From: Deinandra increscens subsp. villosa | Lineage: Eukaryota; Streptophyta; Magnoliopsida; Asterales; Asteraceae | DNA length: 64,000 nt | Direction: 5' to 3' | NCBI GenBank assembly: GCA_039602395.1 | Contig: JBCNJP010000003.1 | Location: 21,042,956 to 21,106,955, forward strand | Part shown: in pieces, positions 46,169 to 56,756 of the stretch | Layout: every line of letters begins with the position of its first letter | Position numbering within the stretch: the first letter of the stretch is position 1 | The notes under the pieces: model-generated | Database searches by the model: none | Told to the model about the DNA's origin: nothing | Seen by the model: only the letters and a program-made list of their open reading frames with translations | Position numbers and translations under genes: made by a program

Positions 46169-46551
46169 TGTTGATGCATAAACCTTGTGTGGTCATTACT
46201 GTTCGAATTGTCAAACAGACTGATTTGTCGGAAACATGAACTGAGGTCCGAACCTCAGCCGAACTCCAGATTCGGAGTTGTCCGAAGGTGGTCCGAACTC
46301 CAAGTTCGGAGGAAGTTCGGAGCAGGTTCGGAGGTTACCCAGTTCGGACAGAATGAAGAAGTATAAATAGTTTCGTCTTTGTATTTCTTTGTAAGTTTCT
46401 GTCTTGTGTCTGTGTGTTGAGAGGGGAGGTTCTGTCCGACCTCCCCCAGAGCTTAAACGTTTGTATACTCCTTTGTTATGTAATCATTCGACACGAATCA
46501 ATGACAAAACTTCCGTCTCATCCATAGAATCGATCCGTATACGGTTTTTCA
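46169..46551 (+). repeat. Solo LTR of family F
   Basis: 383-bp LTR, TGTTGATGCATA to GGTTTTTCA, same subfamily as the F1 middle LTR (about 4 differences). Left flank CCATT, right flank ATACA; they do not match each other. TATAAATAG and GTTCGGA motif copies are present. Confidence 0.92.
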
Positions 46552-47362
46552 ATACATATGTGTAAATACATGTGTGGTACTGTGGTGGTTAAGGAGATGT
46601 TCGATAGAATAGAACGTCTAAAGAATTAAGGTTACGTGAAAGAGGTTGATACTGAGGTTGGGGGGCTTCCAGATGAATTCACCTGAGCGGTATTCGAAAC
46701 TGGAAGAACGAAATTTAGGACGGTTGTCGTTGCTGAGGTTGGGGGCTTCCAGATGTAGTCACCTGAGCAGTATTCGAGACCGGGAAGGTATAGAAGAAAT
46801 GGAGCGGTTGTCGGTACTGAGGTTGGGGGCTTCCGATAAAGTCACCTGAGTAGTATTCGAGACCAGAAGGTATGGAGGTGTATGGAATTCAGGTCGTAGG
46901 AGTTAAAGGTTATCGAGGTAGATATTTTCTAGAGAAACGTGTACGATTATGATGTTATGTTATGTATGACTTGTTATGTGTTATACTTGATAAATGTTGT
47001 AAAAAGGGATTTTGCAGGTACAAAGGTTTTAACCTCACACACGAGGTAACATTTTTGAAATGTAGAACTCACCAGCGTAAGATAACCTTTTCCCAAAACC
47101 ATATGTATGTCAGGTTTAGGTGAGACGTCTGGGAGCAAGGGCGGAGCCCTCGTGATAAGAAAATGAGTTGTAGATAAATAAAGACAGATATAGTTAGTCT
47201 CTATATAGATAGATTGTAAATTATCTCAGTTAATCTACGTACTTGGCTTATATAATAAATAAAAGTTTTAAATTTTCCGCTGCTTATCTCTGTTGTGTCA
47301 CGTGTTCATGAGTAAATCCGATGAGTGACCCCTCCTGGTGCCAAGTCTGGGAGTAGGAGTCA
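46552..47362 (+). repeat. H LTR shared between the two internal regions (internally deleted)
   Basis: Starts ATACATATGTGTAAATAC (LTR position about 250) and after 20 bases jumps to GTGGTACTGTGGTGG of the distal LTR; so the central LTR, including its promoter, is missing. Contains the three-unit tandem repeat at about 46632-46870 and ends GGGAGTAGGAGTCA. Confidence 0.85.
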
Positions 47363-47367
47363 TAAGT

Positions 47368-47380
47368 TGGTATCAGAGCC
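47368..47380 (+). promoter_or_regulatory. H primer binding site
   Basis: TGGTATCAGAGCC, five bases after the LTR end. Confidence 0.88.
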
Positions 47381-47866
47381 TTGGTTTAAGAGATTTAGGT
47401 ACAAGCGCGGTACCTAAACTTAAACTAGGACTCTAGGTAGAGTAAGTTGAGATAAAAAAATATAGATGCCAGCCAGGATAGCTTGTGCCCGTAAGGACGA
47501 ATATGCATAAATAGATGGGACTTGCCGTATCCGTATATGGAAAATACACGATTGCAATTAGCTACTGCAATTTTGTATTTTTCATGTAAACGGATCATAA
47601 GTACTAATGTTGTGTGGCCAAGTGCAAGGAGAAGAATAACGTTTAGAAATATAACCTAGGAATCGGTTTGAGTTGATGATGAAGATAGAGAGGCGAGATG
47701 TGGACATTAGGGAATTGTGTGCTAGAAGTAACTGGGTTTTGAACGCATCGTAAATATATAATTGTATCGGATCCTGCACTTATATACTTATCATGAATTC
47801 AAAATTTAAAGACTTTACGTCACACAAGTTCTAAAATTGTCATCCATCTTAATTTAGGATCTGGAA
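47381..47866 (+). other. H leader
   Basis: Non-coding sequence between the primer site and gag; nothing recognisable. Confidence 0.6.
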
Positions 47867-49054
47867 ATGGCTGCGAGAGGCGATCATGCGAATGCGGAAA
47901 CAGAGAATAACGTCGGAGCTAATGCGTTCACTAACGAGAAGAGAGCGGCTATGGCAGCAGAGATGAAGTGCTTAATGCAGACGACACTACCTTATATATT
48001 AGTTCAACTTTAAGGAGCTGTGAGAGTTGGTGCTAGTGGATCCCGTGGAGCTGGTGGAGCTGCATGGAGAGGTGCCGGAGCTGCACAACCTAGAGTAGGA
48101 TGTTCGTTTAAGTCGTTTAGTGGTTGTAGACCTCCTGTGTTCGACGGCAATCAAAATGCGTTAGCTACATTCCAGTTGATTCATGAGATGGAAGCAGTCA
48201 TAGATATTAGTGAGTGTAGTGAGAACCAAGCCGTGAAGTATGTTGCACACTCGTTTGTCTTAGAAGCGCTGCACCGGTGGGGAATGATCAAACAGACGGA
48301 AGAAGAAGGAGCTATTGCTGCGATGAAGTGGAACGTTCTGAAGAAGTTAGTTTTAGTAGATTTATGCCCTAAAGGTGAGCTGGAGCAACTGGAGAGGAGC
48401 TTTCTGACGATGGAAGCAGGGAACATGACGCACCAGGAATACACTTCCACTTTCAACGTGATTGTGAGACTGCTACCTACTTTAGTCACTCCCGAAGCTG
48501 AGAGGGTGAAGCGTTACGTATAGGGATTTCCGAGTACAGTTAGGGTATTGATCAAGGAAACTGAACCAAAGACATTCAAGGCGACGGTGAATTTAAGTTC
48601 CAATCTCTACAGCGAGATGTTCGGCGCAAATGGTAGACTAGAAGGAGCAAAGAGGAAGGAATCGAAACCAGAAGCAATTTCAAGGAAGAACAACGGGAGT
48701 CGCCACAAGAAGTTGAAGAATAATTCGAAAGATAAAAAGCCGAGGTGCCACAAATGCAATAAGAATCATTTCGGAGAATGTAGGTCGGGAACATCTAGAT
48801 GTTATATGTGCGGCAAAGAAGGTCACTTCTCGGGCAATTGCCCAGAACGTAAGAAGTGTTACGAATGTGGGGAAGCGGGACACCTTAGGATGAACTGTCC
48901 TAAGTTAGTGTTAAACCCTAAACCACTTCGACCCATCCCAGGGAATGCTCCAGGTCCGAGAACGGCTCTTGCGAGGGCATATGGTATGTTGGAGATGATA
49001 GAAGAGATCCTCAGACATCGTCAGGTAATTCGAGTAGTTAGAAATCATAGATAA
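47867..49054 (+). pseudogene. gag: H gag with two in-frame stops
   Basis: One continuous frame from the ATG at 47867 (MAARGDHANAETENN), broken by TAA at 48011-48013 and TAG at 48521-48523. The middle part is a Retrotrans_gag capsid domain (GCRPPVFDGN, ATFQLIHEMEAV, LEQLERSFLTMEAGNMTHQEY). The C-terminal part is basic with cysteine motifs CHKCNKNHFGEC, CYMCGKEGHFSGNC and CYECGEAGHLRMNC. The last two are standard CCHC knuckles. Sequence after 49054 is 3' untranslated and leads to a polypurine tract. The TAG is shared with the left H copy, so it predates the duplication. No protease or pol follows. Confidence 0.85.
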
Positions 49055-49384
49055 TCGTTATTCATTTGCTTTAGTACGTTATGTGTGCCATTGCTTGCTG
49101 TAGTATGCTTAGACATTAGAACCATTAGAACTTATGCTCTAGGAAGTTAAATTTTTTAACGGACAACAAGCCGAAAACGTGAAAGCATTATCGAAGATCC
49201 CGTAAACAAGCTACCATAGACAGCTTAGGGTTACGTTTTCCTTAGGATATATGCAAAGACGCCAAAGTAAATGTTACCGAGTTATGAAATGAGTTAAAAT
49301 GGTTATGTTATGCGGATGAGTTGCAAAGTTGAAAAGGAAAGTTTACGATGGAATGGAACATGTTTCGAGGATGAAACCCTGTTT

Positions 49385-51275
49385 AAGGGGGGTAGAGTTG
49401 TAACACCCCAAATTTCACAAATACATGATACATATAGTAAATACGTGTTTATATTATGTATACGTGAGTTTAATTGATAAATGTGGTAAGACTATGCCTT
49501 AGATAAGTCGCATGTGTTAGATATACATGTTTGATGGCCTATATGGTGAAATATGCATAAATGGATGTGTTAAATGTTAACGAAAGTAAAGTGTGAGATG
49601 AGTATATGTTTATATGAATAACATAATGATACATGTGTGAATTGATGGATACATATGTGTAAATACGTGTGTTAATAGTTAACGGAAAAGTAAAAGGACT
49701 AAAAGTGTAATTTATGCAAAGATATAAACGTATACGGATATTTTACGTATCTATAATTATTATAAGTATCCTGAGGCTTAGAATATAGTGAAGATATATC
49801 CTAATATGATTCGTAACATGAAATGATAAGTATTGTAAAGTTTAAGGGGCTAAAACGTAATTTAGCAAATAATAAAGAAAATATATATAAATGTATACAT
49901 ATGTTATCGTACGAATCTCGAGCCTTAGAAACCTTATAAATTGTTAGAAATATGTCCCATAAGGTTTTGGTACATAAAATGATATAAGGTTAGAAGTATA
50001 GGGGGCTAGGATGCATTAAACTAAAGTAGAAGGGCTTAAAATGAAAAATATCAAAATCTGGCCGGAAAACCAGTGGCTCGCGTATCGCGAGCCACACCAT
50101 CTATCTCGGCGCGATACGCGGTGTATTCCTGGTAGCAGAAAATGATCCAGGTTCGAATTCAGCCACGTATTTTCGACTTGGAGGCCAAGATACTCCGAAT
50201 TTGTGGCAGATTTCGATCGTGAGTCACCATAGGACGTGTTGGTACCTTAGGGCGCACCTAACACTATAAATAGGAGGTTCAGTTCCATCAAACAACCTGC
50301 GAATTCACTCAAAATCAACCCAAAAACCCTCATTTCGAACCAGCAACTTCGTCGGAGAAATTCGAGCAAACGTTGAGGCTTTAGGAGCTGAATTTCTGCT
50401 TTCAGGCATTATTTGGTATGATCTAAAATAAATTCTCTCAGTTTTTTCTAATTCAATCTCTAAGTATACTTTCTAGAAATGATGTAAAATTAGGGTTCTT
50501 GAACTTGTTCTGCTCAAATCGGGTGATCGGGTGGGAATTAGGGTCTGAATTTTTGTAGGTAATCCTAATTTAATGTGTTTTAAGGAACCCCTAAGTTTAT
50601 TTCACAATTGGAAAAGGTTTGGTTAAGATTTTGTTAACGGGTCAATATTAGGGTTTTCGTAACGTTGTTCTGCCCAAATTGAGCAAACGGTTTTGAATTA
50701 GGCTTAGATATTTTAAAGTATATTATAAAATGTTATAATGGATAATAACCTAAGTTGGTTTGAAATGAAAATGAGTTTTGATAAAGAAACGAGAAATATA
50801 CCAAATTAGGGTTTTGAAATATGATTATTTAATATAAAATAAACCGGAGGGTATGGGTACTTGAATTTTGGTATGGAACTATGTTTATATATATAATAAG
50901 TATATATGGGGTTAAAATGGATAAATGATAAAGTATTTAAGATACCGAGTTAATCGGATATTTAGAAGTTCGGGCAGACCGGAAGGGTAAGCGCCTGTAC
51001 ACTGGGGTTTCTGGCATAGCGAGGGTGTCGCATAAATCCCAACTGGGAAATGGAATACCTCCCTGGGCGATCCCGGAGTGAGCGTTTACTTATAGGAATG
51101 CGCGTCTTCAAATTTAAAAGGGATATTATGCCTGTGAGGGTATTTTGGTCATTTTGACCTTAAAAGAAGTAAACCTTAATAATTAGATATTATTAAGATA
51201 ATATAAGAGATAAATAAACATAGGATATGTTTATAATGTTAAACCTTGCGTTAATGCCATATGATACGCGAATTA
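49385..51275 (+). repeat. H polypurine tract and 3' LTR, interrupted by element E
   Basis: AAGGGGGGTAGAG (49385-49397) precedes TGTAACACCCC at 49399. U3 contains a perfect 10-bp-arm palindrome, GTGGCTCGCG-tat-CGCGAGCCAC (50073-50095), and a GGCGCGATACGCGG variant. TATAAATAG follows at 50265-50273. The LTR is cut at AATTA (51271-51275), where E begins; the rest lies right of the window. Confidence 0.88.
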
Positions 51276-51976
51276 TGTAGGGTCGTTATAAGTTAGAGTT
51301 AAACTTAAACAAAGCCCTTTACTTGCAAATATAACCCTGCGGAATTAAAGTTATATTTCACTTTACTTTAAGCAATGTTGAGTTCTTGTGTATAATGTAA
51401 AAGCTTGATTTGCAGAATTATAGTAACAACAAAGTATCAAATACTCGGCACTATTTGCATTAACTCAAAGCTACACTATTACAAGTTGTTCAAGAACTGA
51501 TAACAACAAAGATGACAACTGTGTGTAAACTAAGAGCTAGCTATGCTATATATAGTGCTGATGAGATCAATGACAGCTATTGATCTCATGCGATCTAATC
51601 TAGACCGTAAACTAAAAAGTCAAATACAAACTACCAAAAGAATAAACATCGGCAATTGGAATGTCTTGCGTGTTTGCAGCACCATACTACTTTAGGAGAG
51701 CGGCTTGAATCAGATATAGAAGCATACGAGAAGCTTTTGCAGGATTGGACTTGCTGAAAAGACATCTCAGGAAAAGTCCAGTTGAACTCATTATCTGGTG
51801 GATAATCGAGTTCACCCGGAATATTCGCTAAAGGACAAAACTGCTTCTTTCCGCTTGAATTGCCAGTTCCGCTTGAAGTGAGAATTCCGCTTCAACTTCA
51901 ACTTCAGCCGGAACATAGTAAAATTGGCATTCAGCCGGAAATCTTCCAAGCGCAATATTCCTTACAATCTCCCCCT
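51276..51976 (-). repeat. 3' LTR of element E and its polypurine tract
   Basis: 691 bp, TGTAGGGTCG to ...ATTCCTTACA. CTATATATAG at 51546-51555 is the minus-strand TATA. Upstream U3 carries TTCCGCTTGAA, GCCGGAA and CAGTTGAAC words at about 51698-51940. The tract AGGGGGAGAT (51967-51976 in reverse) adjoins. Confidence 0.93.
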
Positions 51977-52049
51977 AAGCTGATGCTGTCAAATTCCAAT
52001 GTTTATCTTCAAAAATTGACTTGTACCAAAAAAATTTCTTCTCTTTGAC

Positions 52050-55000
52050 CTACTTGTCCGTGGTTCTGATATTGGCATCAAGGTTCTGTGACAACTCTTT
52101 TGAGTTTGTTTTGGTCACCTTCACATGTTTAATTGAATCCCAGTCCTTTTCGCTCCATTCTTCTTGAGCAGAAATAGACTCATGAATTGTGAAGGTGCCA
52201 TCAGCTCTGTGAACATAAAAGAGCTTCTCCTCCTCTTCCCAAATGATAAACTTTATTTCACTGGTAGGCACTTCATCTTCTTCTTCAGCTGAGTCACCAT
52301 CTAAACTGCTTCTGTAGAGCATTCCACAATCCAGCACAGTTGGCTCAATAACAAGCCTTAACAAGTGCTCAGCTCTTGAAGGATTCAAAATTTCTCTAAG
52401 TTTTAGAATGATGTCTGTCATTTGCAGCAAAGTAAGTTGTGAAGTGGCCTTGTGAACGTTTACCACTTGAGTTATGCCACTTGCCATTGTAAAGGTGAAA
52501 TCAAATGTGGCTTCATCCACTGTCCAACCCACAATTTGTCTTTTACTGGGTGGAGCTTTTCTCTTTTGCCTTTGATTTCTTTTGTTCTTGGCATGCATCA
52601 GTTTCCTTTTTCTGACCAATCTTTCTTCATCAGAATCAACTGTAGATTCTGGCATAACAGGTCTCTTGCCTTTGTCAGATGAAGAAGGGCCAGCTTGGGC
52701 TTCAGTAGGTTTGGTGATGGTGGTGGAAGGTTTTTTGATGGTGAGTGGAGGAAGGGAGGTTTGTGATAGTGGTTTACTGGCTTCAGGAGTTGGGCTAGAA
52801 GGTGGAGTAGGAGGGAAAATATCAGAAAAGTCCATGGTAGGTGAAGGCTTCTTCTTGAAGGGAATGATGGGTGTAAAGTTGTCTGTTCTGTACTTGGGAT
52901 TGGCAAGTTTAGTGACAACTTTCTTGGAGATGGAGGGAGGTTTGTATGGTGTGATGGCAAGTGACTGTAGAATAGATGGAATTGTAGTAGGCATTGGGTT
53001 TGGGTTGTAAATAAAGGAAGGTGGAGGTGGTACATCTGCAATATCAATAAATTCAGGTTTAACATTAGCAGTTGTTGTACCTGAGATCAGCTCTGAAGGT
53101 GAAGGCATCACCAATTTAGGATTGACAGCAGCAATTTCTCATTTCAGTTCATAAAAGATTTCATCAATCAAGCTGCAAAGTCCCCTAACTTGCATCTGAG
53201 CTACCTCTTCCTCTTTCTTCAAATTTCTAACCACAAGTGCCCTTTTTACCTTTTTCAGCAGTAGATAATTCTCATCATTCTTTACCATCTTGGTAGGCAA
53301 TTGAGAGGCAATGGAGATTAACCTCTGCCTATCAGCATCAGACACTGCATCCAAATTATAATCCTTTAGTCTCCAGTTGAAAGACCTAGTCTTGGCCTCT
53401 TCAAGCAAGTTTTCAAACACTCCATCTTGCAGATATAGATCATATTCTTCTTGAAGTTCTTTTGCTAGCCTTTCATCCTCTGCTATCCTTTTGGCATTTT
53501 CCACCATTTTCACTATAGCCTCAGCTTCAGGAGTCTGAACCACCTGTTGAATGGTTTTTGGAATATCAGATTGAACAGGTGTTTCCGCTTGAACTGGTTC
53601 TGAGCTCCTTAAGGCTATCAAAGTTTCGGCTATGTCTTCTGCTCCTTCACTCCTGTGTTCTTCCGGTTGAACTACCGGTTGAAGTTCCGGTTGAACTTCC
53701 GGTTGAACATGAATTTGCCCTTCAGTCACCACTTGAGGTTGGGTGACTTCAGGTTCTTTGTCGACTATTTCCAGCACCCCAGTTCCTTCTTCTTCTCCTA
53801 TCAAATTTTCATCCTCCCCTTCAGTCATTGTAGCAACTGCAACAGTTGCAGTGCTTTCTTCAACATCTTTTGCTACCTTGCTGGTGGAGGCAATATTTCC
53901 TGCCACTTGATCACTAGCTCTTTCAGCCGGAAAAATGACATCCTTGAGGAGTGTCGTGATCAAATTGATGTGCTCAGGGAGAGCACCAGCAATCAGCATG
54001 GATGACTGAACAAGTTCAGTGAGATTGGGGTCCTCAAAAGGAGAAATGGCAATCAGTTGACTGCATCTCATGTTCACCCAACTCTCTTCAACTGATAAGG
54101 GATTCAAACCAATTCTTTGGCAAGCTGTGGCTCTGACTTCAGCCGGTATCCTTTGAACTTCTTCAATTTCTGTGATAACAGGTCTTGAGGGTAGCTTCTC
54201 CCCCAATTTGACAGTATCAGCTTCATCAGTTGCAACAACTTCATCAGCATCTCTGATAGGGCTTGAAGGACCTGCTTCAGTTTGAATAGGATCAGCTTGA
54301 ACCAATTTGGCAACAGTTTTGTCTAGAGTTTTAACCTGTGCTTGCAGAGAAAGGTACAACTTCGTCAATTCAGGTAGTGTATAACTGTCCTCAACTGGCT
54401 TTTTGCCAGTATCCTTGGACAAAACCAAACTATCAATCCGAGATTGATCAGCATTGGTACCCGTGGCTTCTTGGCACCAGGGATTCTCCTCATCTGTTTC
54501 AGCAACCCTTGGTTCCAATAAAGGACTTCCAGGTGCTGATTCAGAGAAGATTGCCACAAATTGGGTCTTATTTATGTTACTACTGACACCAAGATCCAGT
54601 AGGGATCCTTGGGCAGCAGCAGCCCTTTTTGCATGAATCTCTTCTTCACTCCTGAGATTCACCTCTGGTGAGGAGTGGGGTTGCAGTGCTACAGGGTCCT
54701 GGCTTATCAGGATGTTCTCATGTAATGAGGCAGGTGAGTTAATAACACCTTCATTTAAGCCAAGATTGGGAGCACTGTCACTCCTAGGTGACAGGGGTTG
54801 TAGGGGTGATAAATGTTCAGATGGGGATGGTACATCTGCTTCTAAAGACTCCCCCTTAACTGAAGGTTCATCCCTAAGAGATAATCCCAATTTTACCAGT
54901 TTCCGCTTAGGCTTTTTGCCTTGGGCGGGGTTAGAAGCTTCGGGTTGGTTGGTGGTACTAGGTGGAGGAGACACAGTTACCACATTTCTCTGTCTTTTGA

Positions 55001-56002
55001 AAATGACAGGAGGGTGAGTTGGATGAGGAGGTGGCAGTGGTAGTGTTTGTGGAAGCTTTCCTCCTTTTGGATTTAAAGGGTTTTGAGTGAAGAGGAAGCT
55101 GGGACAGATGTGGGATCAGATGCTGTTAGGTCTACAGTTCTGTCATCTTGAGCTTGGGGCTCAGTTGCTGCTACAGTTTCCGTTTGAACCTCTGCAGTAG
55201 CAGGTTCATCAGGAAACTGCCTTGGAATTGGTAAGGGATAGTCAGTGTCCCTTCCAAGAAATGCAGACTTGTTTAAAGCAAGGTTGGAACAAGTTTTCTC
55301 ATTTAGAAGTTTCTGATGTAAAATTGTACCAAGCCAAACTATTTGGGGGTACTCTTCTTTGAGAATGTAAGTTAAAAATCTAGGATATAGGTAAACATAT
55401 TCAGATTGGACATTTGATTTTAGGGCTTGAAAAATGAGTTTGGAAAAATTAAAATTTTCACTTTTTACCACAGCATAGAAGGCAGAAGCTTGTTCACTGG
55501 CAAGCTCGTCAAATCCGCCCTTCTTTGGAGACAAACACACCAGAATTGTGTGTGCTAGAAACCTCCATTTGTATGGTAACTGCCCTGTCTTGATAGTTTT
55601 GCTCTGCAGGGAACCACCATATCCAAGATTTCTGAACAAGCGGAGATATTTGGTGTGATCAACCGTTTCATATCCACCTTCATCCCTTAACTTCAACAGT
55701 TTTCGCACCTTGGCTTCATCGATTTCCACTTCCTTCCCTTGAACAGTTGATACAATTTTGTCACTACCGTTTTCGCCTTCGGTAACCCTAGCATGAACCC
55801 AAAAGTCTTCCATCACTTCTTCGAAAATTTCGGCTTCAACAGTAAGCGCATGATGAAGATGAGACCTTTTGATGAAGTCAATCATGCCGTTGTAGATATC
55901 AGTTTTGCTTGGTGGTTCAAGGTATGCCACCAGGTTATGCTCTACTAGGAACTTGGAATCACCAATTGGCTTCTTGCCACTCGCCTTCGCTTTGGGAGCC
56001 AT
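52050..56002 (-). pseudogene. Extra (env-position) ORF of element E, nearly intact
   Basis: The ATG at 56002 sits in CAACAATGGCT. The N-terminal 309 codons hold the family core: FW at residues 67-68, WRF at 146-148, YPRF at 206-209. The frame shifts near 55080 into a 600-codon acidic, Pro/Glu-rich region with coiled-coil potential (KRIAEDERLAKELQEEYDLY) and four tandem 12-bp CCGGTTGAA copies read as VQPE-like repeats. An in-frame TGA at 53139-53141 (CGA>TGA is the likely change) precedes a last part with Pro-rich sequence, strongly basic RKRKLMHAKNKRNQRQKRK (NLS-like) and a C-terminal beta-rich domain ending 84 bp from the LTR. No membrane segment is seen. Role unknown. Confidence 0.8.
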
Positions 56003-56756
56003 TGTTGATACAGGTTTGAGAGTATTGACGGTTAATCGGAGGTTTATTGGAGAGGGTTTGAGAGAAATTCGGGAGTAATTTCTGAGTGGGGTTGAGAGAA
56101 ATGGGGAAACTGACGGTAAATTAGGGCTTTTTACCTTTTTCGGTGCTGACGTGGAGGAGAGAGGTTGTAAACAGACGGTTCAGTGACTGATTGAGACAGG
56201 TGCTTTATGGGTTATACGGTACAACCAGTTAAAGCATGTCTTTATCCAAAAGTAAATTTACTGAAACCTCGGATTTTAAACAGTTAAAAACTTAATGGGT
56301 AAATAAATGTATATCCGCTTAGAAAACTGTGCCTTCCGGGTAATTAAATGAGACTTTGACTTTGTTGACCCGGAAGTTCAAGCGGAACCCATTTTCTCCT
56401 TTATTTTAAAAACAAAAATTCTTCCGTCTGAACATCAAGCGGACAAATTTTCCGCTTGAAAGAATTGTTTTCAAAATAATTTTCCACATCATTTTTAAAG
56501 CATTTTTCCGGTTGACGTTCACCCGGTGAATTTCAAAAGTTGTCTTCTCAGGTTGAACCTGAACTTGAACCGGAAATCCAAAACACATGATTTTTTGAAA
56601 ATTTGTGTTAATTATCCATAGCTTTAACAGCAGTTACTAACTATGAACTGAAATGTTGTCTGATTAACACTAAAGATTTTCATTTTCTTTTTCTTTTTGT
56701 ATCAAGAGACGGGCTCTTGAGCACATGCCTCTCTTTTATTAAAATTGTGAAAAGTC
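56003..56756 (-). promoter_or_regulatory. Spacer between pol and the extra ORF of E, promoter-like
   Basis: 750 bp without coding sequence. 56310-56580 holds about eight copies of the element motif, including a TCAAGCGGA...TCCGCTTGA inverted pair (56433-56458). Nearer the ORF the sense strand has TATA-like runs, an AGCCCTAAT box (about 56125) and a CT-rich leader, like a plant 5' UTR. It parallels the B spacer. Separate transcription of the extra ORF is inferred. Confidence 0.5.

Larger units (their letters stand above)
28207..51275 (+). mobile_element. Tandem gypsy-like H array, interrupted by C, G/F1, solo F and E
   Basis: Visible H parts in order: internal 3' half (28207-28773, then 35823-36158), a shared middle LTR (45868-46168 inverted plus 46552-47362), a complete internal region with gag but no pol (47363-49398), and a second LTR (49399-51275) cut by E. 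This internal-LTR-internal-LTR pattern implies recombination between H copies. The family is gypsy-like by its Retrotrans_gag domain and LTR ends. No pol fragment of H is present anywhere. Confidence 0.75.

Noticed and set aside
55073..56002. Viral envelope glycoprotein
   Set aside because: The position fits the env-like label, but no signal peptide, transmembrane helix or fusion-peptide-like segment is visible in the E, B or A copies.
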